A DNA stretch of 64,000 nt from Swaminathania salitolerans (GCF_025994315.1 NZ_BAQE01000012.1); one strand, 5' to 3'. Counted from the stretch's first letter, positions 8,485 through 16,615 are shown. Notes: generated by a model from the sequence alone, not told the origin. Numbers and translations: made by a program.

Positions 8485-10881
8485 ATGAATACGAATAATT
8501 ATCAGGCGCTGGAAGACATCTATACTGACCCGAGTGTGGATGGGCCCAATCTTCCGATGAACACGCAGAAGATCGTTGACGGTCAGATCCAGTACAATGA
8601 CGTTTCGTCAGACCTTCCGGGCGGCAGCACGAGTGACTGGGGGGTGATCCAGTGGAGTGCCGCGAACGCATTCGACCCGTTGGCTGGCACGGATTCCCGG
8701 GTCTGGGACGACCAGTTCGGCTATTCGGTCGGGCACTGGACGCAGGGTTCCTCGACGTCGTCTCTGGGCAAGACCAGCTATAACGTTTTTCGCGATCCGG
8801 ATAACGGTCACTATGTTTACCAGCTTGCCGCCCAGGGCGGGCAACTGCTGGATGTGCAGCTCTCGGCAATCAAGCAGGTGGACGGGGAATATTCGTTCAA
8901 CCACCAGATCACCGCGTCATTCAATCAGGGAATCAGCGATTACAGGGGCACGACCGGCACGTATCAGGCCGGTATCGCCTTCACGATCAATTTTCACAGC
9001 GCCGATATGAGTTTCGGCATTTTCCTGCAGTTCGAGACAGTCGATTATACCGGCGCGCCCAAGGGCTATTTCTACATGCCCCCCACTTATGGAGGGTCGA
9101 TTTTCAACGTCACCGGCTCGCAGGTCGATTATATCAACCCGCTCGATTCGTCGAATGACGGGGTGATGTACAACACCACCGTCGACGTCAATCAGGGGTT
9201 GATGTCCGCCATCAGCTCGCTGGTTGCCATGTATCCGCAACTGAGCGGGAAGATCGAGGATCTCAGCAACTGGTATCTCAGCGGGACCTATATCCAGGTC
9301 GAAACCAACGGGACAGGCAAGGCGAGCGACGTCACGGGAAACTACAATGTGGAGAACCCGGTCGTCTCGTACGATTCCTCGAAAACCGTGGATTATTCGG
9401 ATCACTCCTACAGCGCTCCCATCCTGACCATGAAGCCGGAAAGCGAGACGAGCGCCAGCACCCAAACAGCAGAGGCCGCCATGAGCAATATCGTCGTTCA
9501 GGGTGTGAACAACACCGTCATCATCCCCAATGTCTCGACCGATACGGCCGGGACCATGGTGAACTCCTATGTGTCCAGCCTCCAGAGCCTGATCGAGGCC
9601 GGGAGCGTCGATAATTCGATCCTTTCCCAGGGCTCGAACGCTCTCATTTCCTCCAAGAAGGCGTCACAGGCCATTATCGATACCGCCGGCACCTATGGAG
9701 TGTCGGGCAATTACTCGAATGTCGTCATCGCTTCGACCGATACCGCCAGCCTTACCGGCTCCACGACGCTCGATGCGACCCAGAATACGGCGAATTACCT
9801 CAATATCGTATCCGGCAACGAGTACGGCGCGAATGTCACGGTCGCCAACGGATCGGGCAGCTTTGCGGCAACGCAGGGCAACAACAATTTCAACGCGTCC
9901 AAATCTGACGGAAACTGGAATATCGCGACCGGCAGCGGGAACGACACGATCTATGGCGGGAGCGGCACCAACACCATCACCGGAGGGACCGGGGACAACA
10001 CGCTCTATCTCGGTGGCTCGAACAACTACGTCAACTCCGTAGGCAAGGACACCATTTACGGGGCTGCGGGTGCGATCGATACCGTGACGCTGCAGGGCGG
10101 AAACTCGACCGCGCTCATGAAGACGAATGCCGCGATCATGGACTTCTCTGCCAATAACAGGATCACGGTGGGGGATAACAGCACGGTCTATGGTGGCACG
10201 TCCTCCGTCATCTCGGTCAGCAGCGGAAGCGCTACGGTAACGGGCACGCAGGGCGATACGATCTCCGCTGCGGGCGACCTTCAGGTCGTGCATGGCAGCG
10301 ACCAGAACATCAGCGTGTCCGGGGCCCTGCAATTCATCTCCGGCACGGGTCAGACCTCGATTTCGGCAGGAACCGGCACTGTCTGGGGGGCGAACGATCT
10401 CGTCGCAACCATGAGCTCGACGGGGCATCTGCTTTTCACGGCGAACCAGCCCTATACGACCGGCGATCAGTATATCGACGCGCGCAACGTCGCAGGCGGC
10501 GTTTCAGCCTGGACGGGCGCGGGCCAGCAGACCGTGATCGGCGGCGCAGCGTCGGACCAGTTCTATTTCGGAACCTCGTTCCCCGGTTCGGCCGGAACGA
10601 ACTCCTCGGCCACGGTCACCGGCGGCACGGGCGCGGGCAATCTTTTCGGGATGCTCTCCAACCATACGGCGGGCGACTTCACGATCACGGATTTCCGGGC
10701 CGCAGACAACAAGTTCTTCCTTTACGACTACAAGCCCGAGAATGCGGCCGCTTCCGCTCAATCCATCCTGAATACGGCGACGGTCTCGGGCGGTAACACG
10801 TCGATCATGGTCGACGGTGACGCCAAGGTTACTTTCCTCGGCGTGACGGATCTCAAGACCTCGGACTTCGCAATCAGCTGA
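8485..10881 (+). CDS. RTX-like repeat protein, probable type I secretion substrate
   Basis: Acidic, Gly/Asn/Thr/Ser-rich protein of 798 residues with no Lys-rich regions, almost no Cys and no N-terminal signal peptide. Residues 1-330 form an unfamiliar domain with aromatic-rich beta-type sequence. Residues about 340-480 are a Ser/Thr/Asn-rich stalk. Around residues 483-512 are nonapeptide-like glycine repeats (GSGNDTIYGGSG, TGGTGDNTLYLGG) related to RTX calcium-binding repeats. The C-terminus has FTITDFRAADNKFFLYDY and ends DLKTSDFAIS, resembling the uncleaved type I secretion signal region of RTX proteins. No ABC transporter, membrane-fusion or TolC gene is adjacent, so it would need one elsewhere. 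Probably a secreted or surface adhesin or matrix protein; no enzymatic motif seen. Confidence 0.78.
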   Translation: MNTNNYQALEDIYTDPSVDGPNLPMNTQKIVDGQIQYNDVSSDLPGGSTSDWGVIQWSAANAFDPLAGTDSRVWDDQFGYSVGHWTQGSSTSSLGKTSYNVFRDPDNGHYVYQLAAQGGQLLDVQLSAIKQVDGEYSFNHQITASFNQGISDYRGTTGTYQAGIAFTINFHSADMSFGIFLQFETVDYTGAPKGYFYMPPTYGGSIFNVTGSQVDYINPLDSSNDGVMYNTTVDVNQGLMSAISSLVAMYPQLSGKIEDLSNWYLSGTYIQVETNGTGKASDVTGNYNVENPVVSYDSSKTVDYSDHSYSAPILTMKPESETSASTQTAEAAMSNIVVQGVNNTVIIPNVSTDTAGTMVNSYVSSLQSLIEAGSVDNSILSQGSNALISSKKASQAIIDTAGTYGVSGNYSNVVIASTDTASLTGSTTLDATQNTANYLNIVSGNEYGANVTVANGSGSFAATQGNNNFNASKSDGNWNIATGSGNDTIYGGSGTNTITGGTGDNTLYLGGSNNYVNSVGKDTIYGAAGAIDTVTLQGGNSTALMKTNAAIMDFSANNRITVGDNSTVYGGTSSVISVSSGSATVTGTQGDTISAAGDLQVVHGSDQNISVSGALQFISGTGQTSISAGTGTVWGANDLVATMSSTGHLLFTANQPYTTGDQYIDARNVAGGVSAWTGAGQQTVIGGAASDQFYFGTSFPGSAGTNSSATVTGGTGAGNLFGMLSNHTAGDFTITDFRAADNKFFLYDYKPENAAASAQSILNTATVSGGNTSIMVDGDAKVTFLGVTDLKTSDFAIS

Positions 10882-11440
10882 GGTCGACGGACCTACGTGG
10901 AGCGGGATACGGAACCTCCATCGTAACACGGACGCACCCGCCAGAGGTAGCGTCCGGCAGGCAGCGCCGGTCCCGCCCGGATATGCAGTTTCACAGACTT
11001 CCCTGTCGTTTCGCGGCAGGGTTGCGCCGTTTCAGCCCGACCGCTCGCCGGTTTCTCTTGCTGGCCCCGCGAGGGCCGTGCTCCCGTCCCGAAGATCCGG
11101 CGAGGCAGACGGTCGCGCGCGCCAACAACGATCCGATTTCCCGGATCGATGCGTGTTCCGGAACTCCGGCATTCCGTTCCGGCGATGCTCAACAATGCGC
11201 GCCCATGACGACCCAGCCGATCCGGGGCGCCAAGGCGGAGGGCGACGGTTCCAGACCCACCGGCGTCATCCGGATGGCTCAGCGCCCCTGCTCGCGGAGC
11301 GCATGATGCGTTTGTAAGGAGAGCTTGGCCGCCGCGTTGGCGAGTATCGTTTGAAGGTGCTTCTTGTCAGCGTTTCGAATGCTATAGAGTCGGCCTTATT
11401 CATCGATATGTGGCGGTATTGCAACGATGTTTTCTGCATG
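10882..11440. other. Intergenic region between the RTX-like gene and the HEPN gene, no confident gene
   Basis: About 560 bases. It contains imperfect hairpins, for example GGACGC at 10930-10935 with GCGTCC at 10950-10955, which may end the RTX-like transcript. Frames on both strands between 10893 and 11315 are Arg/Pro-rich without family features; one on the minus strand (10893-11195, TTG start) is the least unlikely but I do not call it. The GC-rich sequence gives way to AT-rich sequence near 11330, which I take as the left edge of the island that follows. Confidence 0.5.
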
Positions 11441-12058
11441 TCAATCTAGATTACATGCTGCGTGAACCGCGTGACCAATAGCTTCGATATCGTTTATCAT
11501 ACGGTCGACTACTGAAGAACTTACTGGCCACAGCTGGTCTGGGAATGATGGGTCGACATCCGCCTCGTGCGCTATTTTATTTCTTCTGTCAATTATCAGG
11601 CCTAAACTAGCTTTCACGTCTTGGGGCGACTTTCCCAAATGTCGACCTACATCGTCCCAAAGGGAAATAGAGGAAAACAGACGTACCGCATCGGCAATTT
11701 TGTCTGGTTTTTGGAATGATGCGTACCCGTGTTTAGCCCGTATTTCGTTGTCGAGAATAGTGGCTGCTGAGGCATCGTGTGCGAGGCTCTGCGCCGCTGC
11801 TAGCGTCAAAGGAAAACGTTTGAAGGCATCTGTAATAGCGCGCTTCCCTGCCCAACACTCAAGCATTCCAATGCGAGCAATCTCATGTATATAGTAATCC
11901 AAAGCGCTGACTGCCATGACAATCTCAGCGCGCAGAATGTCGCTCAAATCGACAGCTGATGTCAAAGTGACAGTCAAGGTATTGTGGAGCCCATGCATGT
12001 GGCGCACGCGAGTTAGGCTATTATCGAATGCCTCAAGAGCTGATTGCATTGATTGCAT
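11441..12058 (-). CDS. HEPN-domain protein (RiboL-PSP-HEPN-like), putative RNase partner of the ParA-like ATPase
   Basis: Protein of 205 residues, all-helical in appearance. Residues 44-62 (AEIVMAVSALDYYIHEIAR) resemble the first helices of RiboL-PSP-type HEPN domains, and residues 159-164 (RNKIAH) supply the Rx4H motif that forms the ribonuclease active site in many HEPN proteins. HEPN proteins are frequent in toxin-antitoxin, abortive-infection and RNA-repair systems. The start overlaps the end of the upstream ParA-like gene by 26 bases (second ATG at 12049 would give 17), so the two are translationally coupled. AT-rich composition and codon use differ from the flanking genome, indicating transfer. 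RNase activity and target are inference. Confidence 0.72.
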   Translation of the reverse strand: MQSMQSALEAFDNSLTRVRHMHGLHNTLTVTLTSAVDLSDILRAEIVMAVSALDYYIHEIARIGMLECWAGKRAITDAFKRFPLTLAAAQSLAHDASAATILDNEIRAKHGYASFQKPDKIADAVRLFSSISLWDDVGRHLGKSPQDVKASLGLIIDRRNKIAHEADVDPSFPDQLWPVSSSVVDRMINDIEAIGHAVHAACNLD

Positions 12059-13100
12059 CGATTGCTCCGATTACTCGATTTGCTGCCGTTGAAAACAATT
12101 CGAAGAATGCTTTCTGAGAGGCCTGCGTGTTCTCCAATACGCTTCCTGCCTGTTCGAGCTGAGCAGGGGTTAATTCAAAAATGGGTACCCGATGTTCTTG
12201 AGAACGTGCAATTAATGAATTGAAGTCAGGCATTTGGAGAATAGGTTCCCGAGGGCTGTAACCAGATGCTTCGTAGATAGATTCGCTTAGCATCAAATTG
12301 CAGTTAGACATTGCCGGAATAAAAGTCGTGTCGATTGCCGTCTCTAGCTGATCAATCCACTCTTGAAAGGCGCGAGAGGGGTACCCGCCACGAGGTCTGT
12401 ATTTTTGAATGATATATCCCAAATATTTAGGATCGATTTTTGGAAACGGATATTCAGCTTCTTGTAACACAGTAAGCTGCGACGCCGCTGTCCCCCATGC
12501 TTTCCACTTTGGTAAAACGCTAGATAGTGATTTCACTGCCATATTTGAGAAATAATCCGGGTGCATTGGCACTAAAAATAGATCGCTTGTAACTAATAAG
12601 TTTTGATTAACGGCTCCAAGGCTTGGGCTCATATCGATAATTACGACATCAATCCCGTAGTGATCGGAAGTTTTATCAATGAGATATCTAAGCGACCCAG
12701 GAAGATTGCGCAGGGTCATAAGTGTTCCAGATAGTTCTTGCGCGATTCCAAGGGTAACCTCGTATTCTGCGAGACCAATATGGCCAGGCAGTAATCGAAG
12801 ACGGTCATTTCCTGGGACTTGCGGACACTCGACAGCTTCAATCAAAGATGGTCGAGATTCGAATGCTGGGGAAAGACCTTCATAAATATTTTTGGCTCGA
12901 CCCCGAAAATTTCCTTGAATAGAATCGGTATTGTACTCATTTTCTAGGCCCAATACCATGCCAGTCAAATTGCATTGTGGGTCACAATCGACTAGAAGTA
13001 CATTTTTTTCCTTTTTAGCTATCATCCAGCCAAGATTGAAAGCTGTTGTTGTTTTGCTGACGCCGCCTTTGTGGTTAAATAGACTGATTATAGTCGTCAT
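12033..13100 (-). CDS. ParA-family (SIMIBI) ATPase
   Basis: Protein of 355 residues. The deviant Walker A motif NHKGGVSKTTTAFNLG is at about residues 9-24. The Walker A-prime-like LLVDCDPQCNLTG and the Walker B strand DVVIIDMSPSLG follow, then LFLVPMHPDYFSNMAVKSL, all typical of ParA/Soj ATPases. The C-terminal 120 residues are longer than in simple chromosomal ParA. ATG 13100 was chosen over 13154 because it is preceded by AAGGGG at good distance. No ParB and no parS-like repeats are visible. The stop overlaps the HEPN gene start, so this is not a standard partition locus; the ATPase may control or deliver the HEPN protein. Low GC content relative to neighbours. Confidence 0.88.
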   Translation of the reverse strand: MTTIISLFNHKGGVSKTTTAFNLGWMIAKKEKNVLLVDCDPQCNLTGMVLGLENEYNTDSIQGNFRGRAKNIYEGLSPAFESRPSLIEAVECPQVPGNDRLRLLPGHIGLAEYEVTLGIAQELSGTLMTLRNLPGSLRYLIDKTSDHYGIDVVIIDMSPSLGAVNQNLLVTSDLFLVPMHPDYFSNMAVKSLSSVLPKWKAWGTAASQLTVLQEAEYPFPKIDPKYLGYIIQKYRPRGGYPSRAFQEWIDQLETAIDTTFIPAMSNCNLMLSESIYEASGYSPREPILQMPDFNSLIARSQEHRVPIFELTPAQLEQAGSVLENTQASQKAFFELFSTAANRVIGAIDAINAISS

Positions 13101-13118
13101 CTCGCACCCCTTTTTGAT

Positions 13119-13154
13119 TTCTGATATGATAAAGATCTTTCGCAATAAATCCAA
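13119..13154 (-). promoter_or_regulatory. Putative sigma-70 promoter of the parA-HEPN pair
   Basis: Read on the minus strand: -35 TTGGAT (13154-13149), 17-base spacer, -10 TATCAT (13131-13126). The spacer contains the perfect palindrome AAAGATCTTT (13131-13140), a possible operator. The parA-like start codon lies at 13100. Confidence 0.45.
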
Positions 13155-13242
13155 TGTTTTGACCCGGAAGATGCTCGATCATAGGCGCTCGGCTATCTTT
13201 AAAATTATGCTCGCCCGGAAACACCCTATCTAGGAATGGTCC

Positions 13243-13557
13243 TTAATTGCATGGCTCCAAGCTTCGTCGTGCAATCATGAGACGGGGTTTGTGATGCGAT
13301 TTCCGGGAATTCATGGCTCGCCATGCTGTCATCTTTGAGGCATGCACGAGCTTCGACATCGTGCGTGCCGACAGCGCACGCTCGCGAATGATGTTGCGCT
13401 CGAACTCCGCAAAGCCTGCAAGGAGCAGCAGGAACAGCTTGCCGCCGGCGCCTGATGTGTCGATGTCGGGATCGGGGATACGTACCGCGCTTGCGTGGCG
13501 TGCGTGAGAGGCCGACATGGGGCGAGGCAGGGTCAGCCGCACGAGGACAGTTGTCAT
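13243..13557 (-). pseudogene. Serine recombinase/resolvase remnant
   Basis: A fragment of the resolvase/invertase catalytic domain is readable at about 13366-13491: DTSGAGGKLFLLLLAGF, then AEFERNIIRERALSA. It matches the end of the catalytic domain and the start of helix E in Tn3/Hin-type serine recombinases (compare AEFER and the RER motif). The catalytic serine region is absent upstream, where the frame runs into the tRNA gene, and no recognisable DNA-binding HTH follows, so it is a decayed piece. It is a mobility relic at the right edge of the low-GC island. Confidence 0.72.
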
Positions 13558-13640
13558 GCGGCCCGGCACCCCGTGTTTCAGGACAGCGCGGCGCGGCTGC
13601 TTTTTCCGGTCGGGAGAGCGTATTCGAAAAGGAAGGGGGG

Positions 13641-13731
13641 TGGCGGAGAGAGTGGGATTCGAACCCACGGTACGCTATTAACGTACACACGCTTTCCAAG
13701 CGTGCGCCTTAAGCCGCTCGGCCATCTCTCC
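13641..13731 (-). tRNA. tRNA-Ser (anticodon GGA)
   Basis: The minus strand folds as a type II tRNA of 91 bases: acceptor GGAGAGA paired with TCTCTCC, anticodon arm with GGA at positions 35-37, a long variable arm typical of tRNA-Ser, T arm GTGGGTTCGAATCCCAC, discriminator G and an encoded CCA. It reads UCC/UCU codons. Its 3' end faces the recombinase remnant and the ParA-HEPN pair, the usual orientation for an element integrated at a tRNA 3' end. Confidence 0.97.
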
Positions 13732-13749
13732 AGCGCGGGGCGGACCATA

Positions 13750-14394
13750 TCATTTTTTATTCGCCGCGCAAGGGTCGTTCGCGCTTTTGATGAAGTTTCG
13801 AATCAGGGCGGGCGACTTCCTGCCCGGAGCCTCTTCGACCCCCGAGGAGACGTCGACGGCGCAGGCGCCCGTGCGGGAGATGGCCAGCGCCACATTCTCC
13901 GGCGTCAGGCCGCCTGCGAGCATCCAGGGCAGGGCAGGGCGCCAGTCCTGCAACAAGGCCCAGTTCATCGTCTCGCCATTGCCGCCCGGAAGCGCGGCAT
14001 CGGCGGGCGCGCGCGGTTCGATCACATGGCCGTCCAGTCCGGTCGCACCCGGGAGGTCTCCCGGGGTCGAAACCGGACAGGAACGCCAGACCGGCAGGCC
14101 GAACCGGGTGCGGATCGCGCGCGCGCGGTCAAGCGAGTCGTAGATCTGAAGGATATCGAGAGGGACATCACGCAGCGTGGCCGCGATCTCGTCATCCCCC
14201 GCGCCCACGAACAGCCCTACCGCAAGCGGCATGGCGCCCTGCTGGCGCGCGAGAATCCCGGCGGCGATCCCGGGCGTGACATGGCGCGGGGAGCGTTCGA
14301 AAAACACGAAACCGGCCCATTTCGTGCCCGCCTCATGCGCGGCGGCCAGAGCGACGGGATCCGTAATCCCGCAGATCTTGACGTCGACCGTCAT
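13750..14394 (-). CDS. trpF: Phosphoribosylanthranilate isomerase
   Basis: Protein of 214 residues catalysing the Amadori rearrangement of PRA to CdRP in tryptophan synthesis. The start MTVDVKICGIT carries the catalytic Cys of KICG. The second catalytic residue, Asp, is in IYD (DILQIYD), and the phosphate-binding loops WMLAGGLTPENV and CAVDVSSGVEEAPG are clear. The ATG at 14394 overlaps the pyrF stop as ATGA, showing translational coupling. In many relatives trpB and trpA follow trpF; here tRNA-Ser and the low-GC island follow instead. Confidence 0.94.
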   Translation of the reverse strand: MTVDVKICGITDPVALAAAHEAGTKWAGFVFFERSPRHVTPGIAAGILARQQGAMPLAVGLFVGAGDDEIAATLRDVPLDILQIYDSLDRARAIRTRFGLPVWRSCPVSTPGDLPGATGLDGHVIEPRAPADAALPGGNGETMNWALLQDWRPALPWMLAGGLTPENVALAISRTGACAVDVSSGVEEAPGRKSPALIRNFIKSANDPCAANKK

Positions 14395-15095
14395 ATCCCG
14401 GCGAGTTCTGCCTGGATCGCGGCGGCCGCAGCAGCCGGATCGGCGGCCTGCGTGATGGGGCGCCCCACCACGATCCAGTCGGCGCCCGCCCGGGCGGCCT
14501 GATGCGGTGTCATGATGCGCTTCTGGTCGTCTGCCGCACTGCCCGCCGGGCGGATACCGGGAACGACCAGAACGGGGGACTCGCCCAGGGCGTCGCGCAG
14601 GGGGGCGATTTCCTCGGCGGAGCAGACGAGCCCGTCCGCACCGGAGGTCATCGCCAGCTTGCCGAGCCGCAGAACCTGATCGCGCGGGGTCGCGTCGATG
14701 CCGGTTTCGCGCAGCGCGGCCGCGTCGAGACTGGTGAGAACGGTCACGGCGAGAAGGATCGGGCGGTGAAGGGGCGGATAGGCCGCGTCGATCGCCTGTC
14801 TCGCGGCCCGGATCATGGCCGCGCCACCGCTTGCATGAATCGTCAGAAGGGCCGGTCCGATCGGGGCGAGGCTCGTCAGCCCCTTGGCGACGGTATTGGG
14901 AATGTCGTGCAGTTTGAGGTCGAGAAACAGCGTACGCTCGGCGGCAACGTCGCGCACCGCAGCCAGCCCCTGTGCGTAGGTGAATTCGAGCCCCAGCTTG
15001 ATCGCATCGACATGGCCGTCCAGACGCGCGGCCCATGACCGGGCCTGATCGAGATCCTGTGTGTCGAGTGCGGCAATGAGGCGGGTGCGTTTCAT
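14391..15095 (-). CDS. pyrF: Orotidine 5'-phosphate decarboxylase
   Basis: Protein of 234 residues making UMP from OMP, the last step of de novo pyrimidine synthesis. IKLGLEF near the N-terminus and the catalytic DLKLHDIPNTV (Lys and Asp of the DxKxxD array) are present. The C-terminal VVGRPITQAADPA binds phosphate. The start MKRTRLIAALDT (15095) is preferred over an upstream ATG at 15140 because it matches the family's first strand. Coupled to trpF by a 4-base overlap and preceded by lapA on the same strand. Confidence 0.95.
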   Translation of the reverse strand: MKRTRLIAALDTQDLDQARSWAARLDGHVDAIKLGLEFTYAQGLAAVRDVAAERTLFLDLKLHDIPNTVAKGLTSLAPIGPALLTIHASGGAAMIRAARQAIDAAYPPLHRPILLAVTVLTSLDAAALRETGIDATPRDQVLRLGKLAMTSGADGLVCSAEEIAPLRDALGESPVLVVPGIRPAGSAADDQKRIMTPHQAARAGADWIVVGRPITQAADPAAAAAAIQAELAGI

Positions 15096-15159
15096 GAAAT
15101 CTGCTCGGGTCGAAATTCTGCTCGGATCGGGGAGATGCATCGCGGACCGGAAAACCCGG

Positions 15160-15504
15160 TCAGGGCGCGGTATGGGCGGTGCCGGTCGCGGGATCGGCCG
15201 TCTGGCGTGCGGGCTCTGCCGCGAGCGTCATACGGTCGAGACGCTGATGCAGCTCGAGCACCTGGGATTCGAGGCTGCGGACCTGCTGCTCGGCCTTGCG
15301 CGCACGCGAGCGCTGCTTGACCTCGCCGACGAACATCACCAGCCCGCCGAGCAGGAAGCTCCCGGCGCCGACCCCGAGAACGAGCATGCCGACGGAGAAC
15401 TGCCAGCCATAGGAAACGATCCAGAGGGATTGAGGGTCCGGGTTGCTGAGAGCGAAGGTGATGAGAATCACGAGGAAAACGACGAGAACGAGTAAGCGCA
15501 ACAT
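15160..15504 (-). CDS. LapA-family (DUF1049) small membrane protein
   Basis: Protein of 114 residues. Two hydrophobic helices (about residues 1-20 and 38-62) flank the NPDPQSLWIVSYGW loop, the layout of the LapA_dom/DUF1049 family. A basic, coiled-coil-like cytoplasmic tail follows (about 65-95) and the end is Ala/Thr/Pro-rich. In Escherichia coli LapA works with LapB in controlling LPS synthesis; that role here is only by family membership. It heads the lapA-pyrF-trpF run. Confidence 0.85.
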   Translation of the reverse strand: MLRLLVLVVFLVILITFALSNPDPQSLWIVSYGWQFSVGMLVLGVGAGSFLLGGLVMFVGEVKQRSRARKAEQQVRSLESQVLELHQRLDRMTLAAEPARQTADPATGTAHTAP

Positions 15505-15530
15505 TTACGGACCTCACCTGAACAGGGTAT

Positions 15531-15610
15531 CGGCGCAAGAACTTCGTGCCGGTAACTGAGCGTATCGCTCTACAGTGGGTTCCGGGAGGCAGCAAGGTTT
15601 GTTGCTTTTT
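15531..15610 (+). ncRNA. Candidate small RNA or terminated leader with three stem-loops
   Basis: Three successive hairpins on the plus strand: CGGCGC/GTGCCG (15531-15551, loop of 9), GAGCG/CGCTC (15558-15570, loop TAT), and GCAGCAA/TTGTTGC (15589-15605) directly followed by five Ts (15606-15610), an intrinsic terminator. No plus-strand gene lies upstream of this terminator, because lapA is transcribed away from it. It may be a free small RNA or an attenuated leader of the gene at 15682. I could not define a promoter. Confidence 0.35.
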
Positions 15611-15681
15611 CTTGACGGTGCAGGCGGGGGCGTGATCCGCTCCTTCGAGGACCGCCCTGCGATGGAGGATGCCGCGCTCCA

Positions 15682-15972
15682 ATGGCCCAGCTTCTGCCTT
15701 TTCGCCCCCCTGCGATGAAGAGCGATCGTCTCTGGGCCGTGATGGCCTGGCAGGGACGACGCAGCCGGATTGCCGATATCCATGCCAGTCGCGAGGCGGC
15801 ACAGGCCGATTGCGACTGGCGGAGCCGGCAGGTGCGCGAATATCGCCAGTTTCTCGCCACGGAGGAGAAAGCGCCCTTGCGCTACGAGATATGCCCGATC
15901 CGGCGGGCGGATCTCCCGAGGCAATGGCGGCCGCTGCCGGCGCTCGGATTTCTGCGCGGCCGGATGTTCTGA
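15682..15972 (+). CDS. Small protein of unknown function
   Basis: Protein of 96 residues (85 if the internal Met at residue 12 is used: MKSDRLWAVMAWQGRRSR). It is basic, Arg- and Trp-rich, with a helical centre (RSRIADIHASREAAQADCDWRS) and no signal peptide or membrane helix. I recognise no family. It is called because its composition is protein-like, unlike the alternative frames, and it sits between a terminator and secB on the same strand. Confidence 0.5.
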   Translation: MAQLLPFRPPAMKSDRLWAVMAWQGRRSRIADIHASREAAQADCDWRSRQVREYRQFLATEEKAPLRYEICPIRRADLPRQWRPLPALGFLRGRMF

Positions 15973-16057
15973 AGCAGGGTTGCGACCGTCTGGCGTTCTT
16001 TCGCAAGTCATGACACAAGCTTGATGAACTCAAGAGGACAAGGAAGAAGAAACGCCG

Positions 16058-16615
16058 ATGTCTGAACCGATGTCTGAACAGCAGAACATGACGGGAAACG
16101 ATGGAGCCGGACAGGGTGGAGGCGGACAGGGTGGAGCCGGGCGGGATGGCGCCGCACCGGGTGGCGCGGCACCCTCGCTCATCACGGGTACGCAATATCT
16201 GAAATCGTCCAGCATCGCCTCTGTCGGGGCGCCCGAGGCTTTCTACAATCTGCCTCCGCGCCCGCATATCGGTTTGCGGCTGGACGTCAACGCCCGTCAG
16301 CTGAGCGAAGACCAGCCGAATTTCGAAGTCAGCATCGCCCTGCAGGGGATCGGATATCGACAGGCGCCCACGCCCGACCAGCCCGAGCCCGAAATGCTGT
16401 ACAAGGTGGAGATGATCTATGCGGGTCTCTTCGCCCTGCAGAATGTCCGGCAGGACATGATCGAGGCGCTGCTGCTGATCGAGGCCCCGAGACAGCTTTT
16501 CCCCTCGGCCCGACACGTCCTGCTCAGCCTGATCCGGGAGGCGGGTTTCCCCGTTGCCAATATCCAGCCCGTCGATTTCCACGCCCTGCTCCAGAACCGG
16601 CGCGGGCAGTCCTGA
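16058..16615 (+). CDS. secB: Protein-export chaperone SecB
   Basis: Protein of 185 residues. After a Gly-rich N-terminal extension of about 40 residues, SecB features follow: the YLKSSSIASVGAPEAF strand, FEVSIALQ, LYKVEMIYAGLFAL, and the C-terminal APRQLFPSARHVLLSLI and GFPVANIQPVDFHALL. SecB holds preproteins unfolded and hands them to SecA. The N-terminal extension is encoded by a 15-base tandem repeat (separate entry) and is absent from typical 150-170 residue SecB. The chaperone core is complete. Confidence 0.9.
   Translation: MSEPMSEQQNMTGNDGAGQGGGGQGGAGRDGAAPGGAAPSLITGTQYLKSSSIASVGAPEAFYNLPPRPHIGLRLDVNARQLSEDQPNFEVSIALQGIGYRQAPTPDQPEPEMLYKVEMIYAGLFALQNVRQDMIEALLLIEAPRQLFPSARHVLLSLIREAGFPVANIQPVDFHALLQNRRGQS
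16103..16147 (+). repeat. 15-base in-frame tandem repeat in the secB N-terminal extension
   Basis: Three units (first GGAGCCGGACAGGGT) at 16103, 16118 and 16133, encoding a Gly/Gln-rich tail. Loss or gain of units keeps the frame and changes only the length of the flexible extension. Confidence 0.75.

Noticed and set aside
10893..11195. Small minus-strand frame with TTG start after the RTX-like gene
   Set aside because: Arg/Gly-rich, no ribosome binding site, no family; not enough to call a gene.
12033..13100. Chromosomal parABS partition locus
   Set aside because: No ParB gene and no parS-like repeats; partner is a HEPN protein.
11320..13731. Direct repeat attachment sites flanking the island
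   Set aside because: Searched by eye for the tRNA-Ser 3' end near 11.3 kb; found only GGAGAG, too short to count.
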